Source: Sphagnum compactum (taxonomy: Eukaryota > Bryophyta > Sphagnopsida > Sphagnales). From it: 64,000 nucleotides of DNA. The notes below the pieces were generated by a model that was not told where the DNA came from, made no database searches, and worked only from the letters and a program-made list of their open reading frames with translations. The DNA is taken from NCBI GenBank assembly GCA_965153455.1, contig OZ234494.1, positions 13,082,001 to 13,146,000 on the forward strand, in the 5' to 3' direction. Each line of letters begins with the position of its first letter. Position 1 is the stretch's first letter. Made by a program: the position numbers and the translations under genes. Positions 33,100-47,400 of this stretch are shown here, piece after piece.

Positions 33100-34100
33100 T
33101 CTCTCTCTCTCACATGACAACAAGCTCTCTATTCCTCACGTGATTTTTTTTTCTCTTATTTTCCAATGCCCTTTTCCTTCTCCCTCCTATTTTCTACTTT
33201 TCTTTTTCATTGTCCTTGTTTGTTTCATTTTTTGTTGTGGTGGGTGCTATGAGTGAAAATCAAAATATCGTTGAGATTGTTGCATTGTTAAGGTTTCTAG
33301 TTTTTTACAATATCACCATCATAAAATATTTTGTTGCATTGTCGTCGTCATCATTTTTGGATGTAGCTAGGTAAGTTCTTATTTCAAGTTTCTCGTTGAG
33401 ATTTAAGGTTTAAGCTTACAATATCAAAAAAATTGTTGCAAGCTTTTGTTATATAACATCAATCGTTGTGATCATTACTATGGTTGTCATTTATTTACAA
33501 ATAAGTTTTTCTTTCTTCATTACCTTTTCTTTTTCCTTTCAATCTTTTAATGTCAAATGTTTGCATTCTTGTGGTGGTCATTGTGTTTAAGTAAAGTTTT
33601 TTTTGTTTTTCATCATCTTTTTTCTTCTTTTTTTCATCAATTTTCAAATTCTATCGTTTTTTTGCTCCAAGTTTTGGTAACATCTTGTGTTTTTTGTGGT
33701 GGTCATCACAATGGTTGTTAACCAAAATAGGTGAGTTTTTCTATCTCACAAGTTTTTTTATTTTTCTTTTTTTTGGTTTCTCATTGAAATCTAAGGTTTA
33801 AACTATAATATTGAAGTTTTTGTTGCAAGCTTTTATTACATAACATCATAATCATTACGGTGATCATAAAATCTATTGTTACAAAACGTCATAATTGTCG
33901 TGGTCATCATCTTGGCGGTCATTGCAATGGCTGTTGTTTATTTTAGGTAAGTTTTTCTCTCTCCATCCACTTTTTTTTTTTCGTTCACTAACTTTTTGCA
34001 TCAACAAGGTTTGTGCCATGCAACAACAACTTCTAATAACACTTTGTGATGAAGAGGATGCCTTTGAGTTCTCATAAATGTAGCTCTTTGTTTCTTTATT
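33100..34100. repeat. T-rich region with diverged direct repeats
   Basis: Phrases near 33395-33500 (GTTTCTCGTTGAGATTTAAG ... TTGTTGCAAGCTTTTGTTAT) recur in diverged form at 33777-33870 (GTTTCTCATTGAAATCTAAG ... TTGTTGCAAGCTTTTATTAC), about 380 bp apart. GTGGTCATCA and GTAAGTTTTTCT modules also recur. This looks like an old, decayed tandem repeat. Confidence 0.6.
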
Positions 34101-37100
34101 TTGCAGGCAATAATTGATAAAACAAAGCCCGTATGAAGATGTTTACAATGGCCTAACATTCTTGAATGTCACACAATCTATAACAACAATTTCATGTGAT
34201 GAAGAAGATGACATTAATTTTATGTATCAATTTAAAGTTAAGTTTGGATCACAAAAGGCATCAAATGTTAACCTAAACATAGCTTGGGAGATTTTGATTT
34301 CAAAACTATTGGCCAACTAAAATGTATAATCTCTTAATCATCAATCATCAACCTATTGTGTTTTTTTGTGATGAATAGTGGTGTAGCAGTGAACATTTGC
34401 AACCCATAGATGATGCGGTGTTTTGTTTGTCAACTTATTCAATTGGAACACATTAACACCTAGGGAAAGCATAAAGGGTTTATGAACTACAACAAGAACC
34501 ATGGCACAAGTTTTTGTAAAAACATGATTGTCATGAACATTGAAATATGTATGACAAATGGGGATTTTTTTTGGTTGCAGAAGGTTATAAAAACCCAAAG
34601 TGAAAAACAAGTTACAAAAAAAGGAAAATTGTCCCCCCCTTTTGAAATCATAAACTTCTTTGGCAACCAATAGCCTTACAATAAATCAAACCCTTAGAAC
34701 ATGCATTTTTGGAAGACTTGGTTCTATATGTTACAAAAGGCTATTAGCCTTTGTCTTATGTTGAAAATTCATAGGGACAATTGTCATTGGGACCATAAGG
34801 ATTGGAAACCCTTTAGTTTGGTAGGTAAAACATGTTGTGCAATTTCTCCATGTCTCCTTTGTTGCTTTTCAAGTCGTTGGCATTATGGGATCACATATGA
34901 AAATAAAGTGAATTTTCAATCATTGTCATCATTAATCTAAGATGGTTTAGCTTGGAATTGAGAATCTAGATTAGTTTATCCTCATCATCAAAAAATCGCT
35001 CAATGATACATGTGTTGGGTATTGAAGCCTAAAGCCATGGCTAATTTTTTAGAAATGGATTCTATTACATAATTAAAGAGCACAACAAATTAATTGAAAA
35101 ACAAGATTTTTTTAAAGAAAATTTAACTCTAATTTCATTTGATTCTACGTACAAGTTTTTTCTTTCATCCTCAATTTATTTATTTTTTAGCAATTTTTTT
35201 GTGCAATAATTATAATTATGTTTTAATTTGGAGCATTGGAGCTAAAGATTGAAAACCCACTTTGTGTTGTTAGAGTAAAATATTTCTTTACCTTGCATTT
35301 GTTGTAATTCCTATGATGAAATGGGTTGAACCAATGAATGGCCTATGGTCTTCAATGTGGGTTCAATTAAGGCTAGGAGTTACAAGGTTTTTATAAATTA
35401 ATTATAAAATTAATTCTATTAATTTTCTTTTGAAATCATATGTGTCTAGTTAAAATCTTTTGTAAATTTTGTCATTCATATGTTACAGTTGTTGTCCTTC
35501 ATAACTTTTTTGTCAAGTGTAGGGTTTTAGGAGATCAATGTTGTTTTGTTTTAAAGGTCATATGTTATAGGAATCATATGTTGTAAATTGTAACAAAGGT
35601 TAAATTTATGTGTTAATTATTTATGTATTTTTGTGCATCAATCTAACTATATTGGAATTGTTACTTTAAAGGTCTTTCAAGTTCATTTTTTATTATTTGT
35701 CATGTGCATTATTGAAGATTGTTGTCATTTGTAATCTATAATGTTGAAATCATATGTTTGTTCAACCAAACCAATGGTTTATTTGATGGTTTGTCTAATA
35801 CCAAATGTGAAAGTCCAATTATGAGGAAACATATTGTTGCATATGTGAATACTGAGTAGGCTTGCATTACACACATAATTGTTGCAAGTTAAACGTAGTT
35901 TCATTGGTTTCAAGTAAAAATATATGAAATTTTTTGCAAGTGCATTTTTTTTTGTTTTGACAATCTTACCCTAAACCATAATCACTACCTAAACCAACCC
36001 CTTGTGAAAAAATTAAAACCCTATTACTTTGAGAACCCCCAATGTTTGAAAAAATAATTAACTTTAACAAAGCTTTTTGATTTGGAGACTTAAGGTGTGA
36101 GAGATATTGAATTTTGAGTAGTTTTTGTCATTGGAAATTCAATTAAATTATAAAAATGGTTTGGAAGGAAAACTTAATTGGGTAATGAGAAATAAATTTT
36201 TTTTTAAAAAAAATTTTAAGTTCATTTTCAAATTTTTAAAAAAAATTGTTTCTACCTTCTATTTTTCTTTTTTTCATGTGGGTGTGTAGGATTTGTGACC
36301 CCATGGTTGGTGGGAAAAAATACCATCTACACCAAGTTGGGGAAGGAAATTCAAAAAGAGTTGTAGTTGTTGTTCAATAACTTCTTTCATCATATGCAAC
36401 TTAAGTTGACTCACAAATGCATGTTGAAAGGGACTATTAGGCTCAAAGGGTTGAATATCCTAGCTCCAATGATGTAATTCAAGTAGCATTATTTACTTTT
36501 GTAGTGAATTTGCATGTGCATTCCCATCAAATCAATGAATCCAACTCAATTAAAAAAATGATGATTAGGGTGTACAAACAAGAAATAATGATATTAGTTT
36601 TTATTTTAGCTTACACATTTAGTAAACTTATTTATGAGGCATCATTTGTCTTAGGATTTTTTCTCAACTTTATGAAGAAAACTTAAAACATAATGTGAAC
36701 ATTTGGGTTCAATCTTTTGACCTTATACTTGTAATGTTTCCTCTTGTAAGTTATGATCAAATTTATAAGAGAAAAACTTCAATCTTTATTTCATTTCACA
36801 ATGAAATGGAGGCTGGGGTTTTTGGGTTATTTTGTTGTGCAATACTTGAAAATGATGGGAGCAAATAGAGTTTAAGGTATAAGGTTTATGCAATACCCAC
36901 ATTGATAGTAATGTCAAGTGTAAACTAATCATTCTTCATTTTAATTTCAATCGTTGGTTCAAGCTAGGGGGCAAATCAAAATTTTATAGATTTGACAATT
37001 TCCATTCACTTATCATTTATATAGAAGCTAGGATTTGCATTTGAGGACATCGTCCCCTATAATAGCCAACTATAGTAAAATAATTTTGATTTTCAATAAA

Positions 37101-38461
37101 CCTTTTTTTGTCTTGGGCTCAAAACCATCTTCATTGGTACATTATAATTTCATATTTACATTGTGAAAGCTTAATGTTCTTAAGTAATACTTACATAATG
37201 TTTTGTAAAATCCCCAAGGTGTAGGGGAAAATATGCAATACTATGTATGTTCACTCAATACACGTTAGGCTCTTGGAATTGTGTGCCATACTTACATATG
37301 GGTCATGAAACATGTACTAACATTTTAGAAAAGCTTTGCAATACTTGTATACAGGTCACAAAATAAATGCTAGTTTATTGGAATCTTATCATCCTCTCAA
37401 AACCCAATTTGAAAAAATGTGAATATTGTAGCTTGGGATGTATATTCAATTAACAATTGTGAATTAAAATTGGATCATTTTCATTGAAACCCATGTGCAA
37501 GCATTGCAAAAGACAAAGTCACTACTTCAACACAATACTTACATGTGGGTCACAAAAATTCTAAACATAGTGGTTTGAAGTTGATGTGAGTATTGCATTT
37601 TCAAATTAGGTCATCACTCAATTATTTTGAATCAAGATTCGGTGGTTTTCATAGGTCCTCATGTGAAGATATTGCATCGTACGAGGTCATTCTAAGAACA
37701 TAATACCCACATCCTAGGGTCGACCATACAAAATGAAAAACAAAAAAGTTTTATGACATCTACTTATGCTTCAAATTCTAAAGTTATTCAAATGAAAAAA
37801 TTTAATGAATGAAAAACTTAGCCTTAAAATTAAAAGTTGATTAACCCCCAAAAAAGAAAAGAGAAAAAACATAAAACCTTAAATGATCCTAATGATACAT
37901 GTCATAAACCTTAACAACTATACAAAGATATATAAATGCAAAACCAAACAAAATTATAACAAGTGAGTGGGTAGATAACTAAGTAGGTATGATAAAAATG
38001 CACGCCAAACAATTAACCCACATGTCTGCCCCAAGGTAGGAACAATTCAAAAGCTCGTGTTGTGATAAAAATGCCTTCACTCCCCCCACAATTGTCAAAA
38101 TTTTAGCCCACATGTTCATCCCTAGGTAGGCATGTTTCAAAGGCTCGTGGTAATATTACGAGCGATACACACACGAGCCCCTCAAATATGGTCAAAATAT
38201 TTGTATGAGGAAGAAACGTGTAAGGTGGTGCATGTGAAGAGTTTTATTTTGCCCGAACCCAAAGTATGTCTGAAAATGCAACACATACAATATATAGCCA
38301 GCTACACACGGCCTATTCCCACACAATTTGTGAGGTTTTCGAGAACAGGAGTTGGTTACATCAAGGTTAGGGTTTTTTTTTAACTACCATTTTCACTTTA
38401 AAGTGAAGTGGGGTCCATTATCGGGTGCTTGAGGTTTCTCTAAAGCCACGCATCAACCCTA
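34101..38461. other. AT-rich intergenic DNA, no gene supported
   Basis: Only short frames without motifs (34114-34320, 34353-34670, 34701-34940, 36504-36686, 38132-38383). CAATACTTACATGTGGGTCA-like phrases recur loosely at 37290-37620. Confidence 0.5.
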
Positions 38462-38825
38462 AAACAATTGTTAGGCTGATGACCTTCTTTGGTTATTTTG
38501 ACAATTTCTTGGTTTCTTCTTCCTTCCTTCCTTCTGTGATTCTTCACTTCCCAAGAAGGATCCAGCCCAATAAAAACGTATCCCGTCCACCTCGAAACAA
38601 TTGTTTGTTAGGGTAACGACCGTCTTTGGTTATTTTGATAATTTGTTGGTTTCTTCTTCCTTTTGTGATTCTTCACTTCACAAGAAGATTCGGGCACAAT
38701 AGCCTATACCGGCCACCCAGCGACAAATGTTAGGCTGACGTTCTTCTTTGGTTATTTTGACGATTTCTTGGTTTCTTCTTCCTTTTGTGATTTCTTCACT
38801 TCCCAAGAAGAGTCGGTCATTGTAA
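38462..38825. repeat. Three-copy diverged tandem repeat (122-137 bp)
   Basis: GGTTATTTTGACAATTTCTT stands at 38491 and returns at 38628 and 38750. Each is followed by TGGTTTCTTCTTCC and GTGATTCTTCACTTCCCAAG, and preceded by a TTAGGCTGA-like phrase. Copies differ by substitutions and small indels. Confidence 0.9.
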
Positions 38826-40600
38826 GAACGGATGAAGATAGGCTTGGTGATTGTTATTTTTTTCGAAATTTTTTCAAGTAGCGACCCAAAAAAAAAAAAA
38901 AAAACCCAGTGCGACCTCCTCTACAAAGGATTTTTTTTTTTGGAAAACTTTCAAAAAACTTGCCATATTTCTTAGGGGAAAAAAAAAAAGAAGAATTAGC
39001 TAGATTTAGACATTGAGTCTGTGTAGCTCCAAAATAGCATTATGATTGGATTTGAGTTTGTCAACCCCGACTCCTCTAATGCAAGGCTGCTCTCTCACAC
39101 CTTTTTTTTTGGGGGGGGGGGGACAAATGGAAAAATCTATTACAAAGAGAAAAGGATTAAAAGCCACAACCCCACCTCCCACTCCCCACCCCCCCCTCTT
39201 CCCCCACACACAGCCAGTACTAACCAGACACCAGTATTAATTTTTGACCCAAGTATGCTAAAAATGTTGCACTGTTCCAAATTAGGACATGTTCAGCCTA
39301 AAATAAGACTAATGGTCACTTTAGACGATAGTCCAAGGTCCAGGGTCCAATGAAATAGAGCAATCCTATTGGATGAGAGCCATAAATTAGACCTATGGCC
39401 TTTAGATGAGGGGCCAAGACCAAAAAGTGGCAAATCTAGGCTAAACCTACATGGCACCTTTTTGGAGGGAAAATCAATTGGTTCAGACCCAAAAACTAAA
39501 AGAGCATAAAGGGAAAGCTCATGATTTGGAGAACCAAGATGCAAGCTAAGGTCCAAGGGCTTGGTCCAACTCAAGGATTCAATTTGCTCCAAATGATTCC
39601 TAATTGGCTCCTACAAATTTGGACCCCGAACCCCCATCTGAAGTGAGCATTCCATCACAAAACCACTTTTGATGAGTTTGTAGGTCATTGTTGGCCTTCA
39701 CCCATTGTAGGGCCATTGTGACCAATTGCAATCACAAGATATTAAGGCTCATTAAATTCCATAAAAGCTTTTCACCAAGTGGTGGTGGTGGTGGTGGTGT
39801 TGTGGTGATTTGCTTTGTGTATCTTTATCGGCCCATTGCAAGCAACAATGAGCTTCTATCAAGTGGTAGCACTTCTCCAAGCACTTCAAAGTTTGGAGTG
39901 TTTGTTTTGTGGGTCATTATTTTGTTGTGGTGATTATGTGATTGGCATGTCTCCAACACTTTTCGAAGCTTTCCACATTGTTTGTGAGTTTTATGGGTTG
40001 GGGTTTTGTTATTGTTCTTATTCTTTGTTGCAAAAAGATGAGATTCCACCAAGCAAACTAAATTAGATTTTGACAAACACAAATTGCATAAACAAGGAAC
40101 AAGTAATATCATGAAAGTGTCAATCCTATAGTGTCTAGTTATTTGCTGCCTACCAAAAAAATCTAAGTTATAGGTCATCAGGGATCAACACTCTCTGTTC
40201 ATTCATTTCATTCTTATGATTTCATTCTTATCGAGCCCACTACCTCATCTTTGTGACAATTTTAGTCATTACATAACTCTTCCCCAACTCATATGAAATT
40301 ATTTTCCATAGAAGCAAAATGGAACACATCCCCATACACAATAACTCAAAAGGTTTGACACAATGTGTAATTCAACACATGTTGATAAACCACACAACTT
40401 AAAATTCCCAATTCACATGACATTTACTCCCACATAGGTAAGATGAAACATATCTTCACATACAACAACTTAAGAAGTTGGACAAAGAAAAAACAATGTG
40501 CTAAACAAATCATTATCAAAATTTCCTTTGACACATTAAATTTTTTTATGAAACAAAATCTCTTTTTGGAATCTCCAATGTGGTGGGTATTGTATCCCCA
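38826..40600. other. Intergenic with homopolymer runs
   Basis: Contains an A run at about 38887, a T run followed by about 12 G at 39100-39122, C-rich runs to 39200 and a (GGT)n run at 39780-39800. Frames here are short and compositionally biased. No gene is supported. Confidence 0.5.
39100..39122. repeat. Poly-T/poly-G homopolymer block
   Basis: About ten T are followed directly by about twelve G. Such a run is error-prone in sequencing, so its exact length is uncertain. Confidence 0.8.
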
Positions 40601-40744
40601 AATAATATAACCAACCTGTCGCAACCCTAACTTTGGCTTGCGACCAAAATAAGGGCTTACAAGGGTGCGGGCCAAAAGGGAAGCCCGAGAGTCACATCTC
40701 GTGCTCCCAAATGTGTAGGAGAGTGTGAGGGAATGACCCTTCAC

Positions 40745-40774
40745 ACTCCCAAAGGGAGCTCACACTTTGGGAGT
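40745..40774. repeat. Perfect hairpin, 10-bp arms, 10-nt loop
   Basis: ACTCCCAAAG and its exact reverse complement CTTTGGGAGT are separated by GGAGCTCACA. Confidence 0.9.
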
Positions 40775-41145
40775 TGGAGTCTCGGTGGACTCCCGAATTT
40801 TCAGAGAGCAATTACAGGGGTCAAGACCTAATTGATTGAGGAGTTCCTTATATCATTGAAAAGCTCTCAAAACGTAGATATCTAAAATGGGCTTGCATGA
40901 CCCATTCGGACACTTCAAACACAAGTTATGGCCAAAAGAAGGGTCGGGAGTCAAATTGGCAATTTGACTCCCAACCACTAAAAGTCGGGAATCGCCCCGA
41001 TTTCCTTGCGTTCAGGTGGCGTGCCACATACCGTTGGAAAGCTCTTGAAAGGGCTACAACTTTGCTTCAAACTTCATCTCAATCGGAGGTCTGCACGGAA
41101 AGTTATAGGCCCCCAAAGTCGCAGGAGTCCCAGTTGTGGGAATTT

Positions 41146-41169
41146 CGGGACTCCCATTTGGGAGTCCCG
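41146..41169. repeat. Perfect hairpin, 10-bp GC-rich arms, 4-nt loop
   Basis: CGGGACTCCC-ATTT-GGGAGTCCCG. It shares the GGGAGT/ACTCCC word with the hairpin 400 bp upstream. Confidence 0.92.
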
Positions 41170-41560
41170 GGACAAAATGCCATTTGGGTGTTGGTCCCGT
41201 GGCCAGGCACAGAGTATACTATAAGGGGGAAGGTGGTGGCTTCCCCTAAGTCCGGGCCGTGGTGAATCTTGTGAGTCCGAGTTTGCCCGTGATTCGTCCT
41301 AGCACCAAAAGTGCGCCAGTTATGCACTAACCAACTTATTGTTTGGTTTGTGCAGGTCCGTGTGAGTGATTGATTGCTTGTCATTCTTCCTAGTCTCATC
41401 CCAGAGCTCCAACACGCCCCTCTACCCCCAAAGTGTTGCAAGCCAGGGAGCATGCCCCAACTCCTTACTCTTCAGTTGTTTTCACCTCAAACTCACGTTT
41501 GAGTCTATCAAAGAGTTTGGGAGCGCGTCACAACCCATCTCCCACAAAATTTTAGAATCC

Positions 41561-44177
41561 CCCAAACATATCACAAGTTAAATTGCCACTTTGACCACTC
41601 CTAAAACCTTTAGGGTTTTCATCATTTCCTTAATTATGACCCCAAAAATTTGATTCTAAATTTACATTCCTTCTTTTAAAATTCATGGCACAACAAAAAT
41701 GCATAACTTTAAAAAGAAGGACAATTCATGGTGGAAGGGCATTCTTCCCTAATCCACACAATGCTGAAATTTTACATTATAATTTCTACCAACATGTGAT
41801 GCCAAATAACTACAAAAATAAAAAAACAACAACCATAAGAAGGAATTTAACTCTACATCTCTTTTTAGTGTTCATGGAACTCCTTCATATATTGTTTGTT
41901 TCATGCATTCCATAACTTGCATCCTCTAAACCAAAATGCAAGAATTGCTCACACGCACTAAAAATGAAAAATAACTAGACATTTCGAAACGTCAAACACT
42001 ATCAAAACTAGAATTACTATAACCATGTTGTCCCACATAATCTAGAAAAAACAAAAAAAACAAAAATGCAATGAAAATTGTCCACAAGCGTTTTCTTCCC
42101 AACACCATCAATTGTTGAAAGTTTGTCACTTTTCAACTTCCAACAGTTGATGTGATATGTTTCCATCCATTAAGCTTTCATCACACTAATTTTGTGTCAC
42201 ACCACTTCATTCAGAGCAATAAGGTTTGGATTTCGATAAATAAAGCCACCCATTTATATTTTAAATGCCTTCATAAATCCAAATAGTCTTTATGCCATGA
42301 ATATCTTTTCCACCTACCTTTGATGAAGTACGTTCCACATATGGATTCAAATTTGAAGCACATATGTGGGTTGGATTAATTCAACACATTATATTTAACT
42401 AACCTCAATTTGGTCAAACAAAGTAAAACATTGCTAGTGAATGAAAACGGGTTAGTTATTATCAAGAATCTAACCATAATTCTCCATTGTGGGTTGTCAA
42501 AGCTAACTTTAAATTCACACTTTGTTTATCATCTCAAGCAAAATTTGATCAAATCCTATAGTCAACAAGAAATTATTTTATTTAAATTTAATCACAAGTT
42601 CTTTCAATCATTCAAAATTTGAATGGGAGAAATGTTTTTACTCTTAGTTACACAACCAAAGTTAGAATCTAACAAATCCATAAAGGTGATAAGCTAATGA
42701 TATTATTATTCCTTTCCTATTTAGTCTCACAATTAAACTTCAACTTTGATGCTAGAAATGGGAGGATAACATTGTGTTACTCAAGTACTTGGCCTCTTTA
42801 GATAGGAAACCACTAAGTGAAGAGTCTAAATTCTTTAAGAACTTTTAGACTTGAAATAGAAAAATCGTTTCCCTCAAGGTCTTTGGTTGGGATTTGGGTT
42901 TTGTTTACACAAAATCCTTTTATGTCACATCCCGAATCCCAAAATAACCAATGAAAAAAATGGAACACATCCCAAATTTGATAATTTAAAATTTGGACAC
43001 AACCATGAACACTTGATAAAAAAATTATGACAAATGCCAAAACCCATTAATTTTTATCATTTGTGAATGACAGAATTCAATAACTAACAATATAATATCA
43101 TACCTACAAGGTTGTTTTGGAACCATACCATTAGTTAATATATTAAAATGGTGTGATGTTACTTCCAAGTTTGAAAGAAGGCCCATTCTTTCCTAAGGTT
43201 CACCTTGTAACTATCCAAACCATGAATAGCACAAAAATTGGGGCACATAAGAGATTGGACACATAGAAGTTGGGGTGCATAAGAATAGTGAGACACATGA
43301 GTTACAAGCTAGTGCATAATACATACCATCATGACTTTATGAGACTCTACTACTGTGAATATTTAATTATTATTATGCTTGTGATATTAAAAATCATGCG
43401 AAGCTGTTGTTTTCAAAATTAGGTTGGCAGTAACTAAGGATGTAAAAAGGGAACAAGAGAGGTACTAATCATACTTGCATTATACCCATCAATAAACATT
43501 ACACAAGGACTTCAACTTGTGTGAAGTTGTATGTGCATAGGTTGTGGGTTTGTATTATTTTATAATTACTACCCTACATTTAAATTGGAATTTTTTTTCA
43601 TACATGTGTTATGCATAGTCATCTTTACATCAATCTAGTGTTGCAAGGCATAAAAGAGACATTTCACAACTTATAAGTACAATAATTACAATGTTCAAAA
43701 TATCCATTTCTTTTTTAGAACATTGGAATAGGTCATGTTCAACAATCAATTGTTGAACTAGTTTTAAGCCATTTAATTCTAGAAAAGGAGGAATTTGTTA
43801 ATGTAACTAACATCACAAAAGAAACATGACATATTTCAAGAAGTTGTGTACCAATTATTATGTATTTGAATCCAATGTTTTGCAAACATGTCCCATATAT
43901 TTTTACACATCCCAAAATTTTAAAAATTCAAACAAGGACATCTTATGAACTTGGATTTTTTTGGGCACATGTTTTTTAAAAAAAGTAGGTGCTTATGTGA
44001 AAATCACACTACTTGGGATGGTTTCAAGTGTAGCAAAAAAAGAAGGCAAAAAATAGAAAGTTTTAATTTGGTCATATTGGCATCAAGTTGTGGTGGTGAA
44101 TTATTGGAGGGCCCAAATAAGTCAACTTCTACATAAAGATTGTCCATTTGTGGAATTAAAATTAAAAAGCCTAATTG
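41561..44177. other. AT-rich intergenic DNA, no gene supported
   Basis: Short frames at 41685-41915, 42410-42622, 42813-43040 and 43945-44136 have no motif. Confidence 0.5.
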
Positions 44178-44460
44178 CACTTATTATTGAACTATAGCAA
44201 AGCCCAACAAGCTTGGCACTTGGCAATCAACAATATAAACAAATTACAAGCAAGACCAAGTAAACAAGGCCTATGGAGGAACTTGAAGTGGGAGCAATGC
44301 ACATATAGTCATAAGCTTATTGGGTGGTTCAAAAAATTTCGTTTCATTTGGCATCTCCTTTGAGGGATTGTCCTATGGACTACTATATGAATAAAACTAA
44401 ATGGGTACATTCAAGCTAATAAGAGCAAACGGATGTGTAACCAATGCTTGGTTTTTCATG
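44178..44460 (+). pseudogene. LINE-type non-LTR retrotransposon remnant (C-terminal zinc-knuckle region)
   Basis: One frame reads HLLLNYSKAQQAWHLA, then LWRNLKWEQCTYSHKLIGWF, then KKFRFIWHLL, a stop, GIVLWTTI, another stop and IKLNG. The spacing and words resemble the C-terminal part of plant LINE ORF2 proteins, where a zinc-binding segment (HL..C..A..AW) is followed by W..L.W...LFG and IW.LLRG..LW..W..RN. At least two in-frame stops and lost cysteines show that it is dead. The reverse-transcriptase core is not visible upstream. This is a family match by eye only. Confidence 0.45.
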
Positions 44461-47400
44461 TTTTAGTGTTAAAAATTATGTTAATGTAATTTATTTTTTT
44501 AATGTGTTTACGTGGCATTGTTTCAAATATATTGTGGAAACATGTTGAATGATTTTGAATGAATATAATAAGGATATAATATTCAAAAGCGTTCCTAAAA
44601 TATTATAACTAAGTTTTTCACTATTTAATGGACTCTTAAATGATTCTTAAATGACTTGAAAATGAAATTTTTTGAAGAATTTTTTAAAACAAACTTTTAC
44701 ATAATAATATAGTGCAACATCTTTTTTAATCATAAGGAATTTTTAATGATTTTTTCAGTTTACAAATGCAATATTTTAAAGATATATTGATAATATATTA
44801 AATATAAATAGTCATTAATGGTGCATCGTTGGTTCCCATTAGAATGAATATACCCAAATGATTTAGTGTTTAATCAACATACATGGCATGTTCATAAAGT
44901 AGAAATTTTTTATGGAATCATGTACTTAATAATGGTATGCTAACTTGGTAAGAAGTTCTCAAATTTATTTATCAAGTGCCTCCTAGTGAAATCAAATTTT
45001 GATAAGCTTTGGGGTTTTAGGTTTGGTATTTTCACTCATAAGGGTACACAAGTTTTTTTGAACTTTTAATGTAAGGTAAAGCCTGAAGGTGAGGGCTTTA
45101 CCCAACTTAAAAACGTATGCACATTTTTTTTCCATTTTGTTTCCTTACTAATAGTTAAATTAAATTGAAACAATGGTCAAAATTGTGCAAAAAACACACA
45201 CACAATAATTCAAAAACAATATAATCATAATTTAAATACTAAAAAATATGGAATAAGACTTAAAACAATAACCATTGTCACAAGCTTTGATAAAAAAAAC
45301 TTTTGCAAATCCAATAGTCAAAAAATCTATTTATGTTTCTCAAGAAGAATTAGAATGCTTATCTAATATATAACAGTCAATAGTAGTAATGAAAAATGGG
45401 ATTACCACCTTATTGATGGAAATTGAAACAACATCAAAATTAAAGCTATAAAAACAAACAAAAGGTAATTAGTGAAACAAATCCAAAGAAATTGAATGGT
45501 GACTTGAAGTCAAAGAAAAAAATAAACAATTTCAATATATTATTGATTACATTTCTAGAAAGAAAAGTGGTTAGCACAATGATTTCAAAAAACAAGAAAA
45601 TGGCCAAAAAGGAATTCTTTGAAGACAAAAAGAAAAGATAACAAGGTAAAGGCATTGACATATGTTTTAAATTCAAACTTTTTGAGAAATCAACAAAGTA
45701 AATTGGTGAGAAAACACAAAAAGATTCAATTATAGGAAATCTAACATAATATTTGCAATCGGTCATTGTCTTTACCACCACCACCACCACTCACAATTAA
45801 TAAGCAAATCCCAACACATATTCAACATGGATTCCATGTAAGCAAAACAACATGTTGAAGTGCACCAAAAAAATGATAAATATGAAAAAAAAAGAATTTC
45901 TTGCACACTAAATGTAACCTTGAATAATGCAACATAATGCCAACAATATCAAATTCATTGAAGAATAAAACAAACAATGCTAGCAATTAACAAGACAAAG
46001 ACATGTTGGTTTTAGATTGATTTCATATTAACACCATGATCACAATAAAAATATGCAAACATATCCAAAACCAATAGCTATTGTAATCAAAACATCAATT
46101 TGATTACACAAAGGAAGAACCAATGTTTGATTGGGGTGCATAGAAAATCTATTTCCTAATGATGCAAATAAGCAATGTGGAAATTTGAGGGAAAAAAATT
46201 GGAAGGCTATAAAAATTATTTTATTTAACAATGAACGACATCAATTAACCCACATTTATAAACATCAATGGCTTAGATTGAATCTTGTAAGCTAAAACAA
46301 AGCCCTTGTTTGAAGGGTTTGGATTTATTCAATCCAATGTCCATGTTTAAAGCAAACATTGATGGCATTGGACGATGTTAATTAAATAGATCTATGTCAA
46401 ATTATAGTAAAAATAAGAAAAGTTACTATCAAATAACATGGATTGAGCAACCTAAGATTGATAGATAGGGGCTCTATTGATAGAAACATATACATATAAA
46501 GTTTTAGAATGAACAACTCCTATTTAATGGAAACTTTGATGGTGTCATTTTGAACAATGACAATCAATTGGAAACAAAGCAATAGACTTTTTGTACAATT
46601 CAAAATGAACAATTGTGATTGAATTGAACATATTAATAAAGTGGATTAATTCTAGGTTTACTAGATTATGTGTTGTATTATCCAACAATTTAATGCAATC
46701 GATTGTAAAAACATTCAACAACCCATGTTTTGTCAAAGTTAGCATCCATTAAGTCTTCTTTCAAAAATTGAAATTTGTATGATCTACCAAGAGATTTGTT
46801 GTTGAATGGCACAAAAGCTTTTGAATTGGAGGCATTATAAGGCTTCAATAGTAGTAGATGAACATCTAGGAATCAAGGGTTGTTTATCAATGGTTGTGAT
46901 TAGAAAATTGGGATGACTAAGCTCATGTATATTGATTTGCCTACATAATTGGGCATCTTGCATTTTTTTTTCTCTAGTGCTTTGCATTGACAAATAGTTG
47001 TAATTTTTTTGTTAGTGTTGCTTAGGTATCCTTGTTGTTACACTCTGATTTTGGTTTGTTTTTGTATTCACCTTGCTAATTTGTGTTTGTTAATTGATGT
47101 GTTATGAATTTTTTGGCCCCTAATCTTCATTATTGACTTCAACTTACTTTGATGTGGACATTAATTTCAACACCACTAGTTTTTATTCTTGATTTTGAGT
47201 ACTTATTTTTTTTGTTTTTATCTTAATCACTTTCCCTTATCCCTTTGCCAAGAGTGGTAAGTGTTTGTTGTCTTTTATCACTAGCTATAATGCTGTCATT
47301 TATGTTGTTTTTTATTTTTCATTCTCTAGATCTTCTTTCCTTTATTGTTATTTTTTTAATGAGTTTTTTTTCCTTGCAATTCAAGCCAAAAAGATGTGGT

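Larger units (their letters stand above)
40601..41560. mobile_element. GC-rich block with hairpins, LTR-like
   Basis: The base composition changes abruptly to near-even GC. The block carries repeated GGGAGTCCCGGG-type words, two strong hairpins (40745-40774 and 41146-41169) and a TATA-like GTATACTATAAGGGGG at 41215. Further on, TTGTTTGGTTTGTGCAG at about 41339 looks like a splice acceptor. Plant LTRs often have this mix of promoter-like sequence and distinct composition. I find no paired LTR, primer-binding site or polymerase gene in the window, so a solo LTR or unclassified repeat is the most I can infer. Confidence 0.35.
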
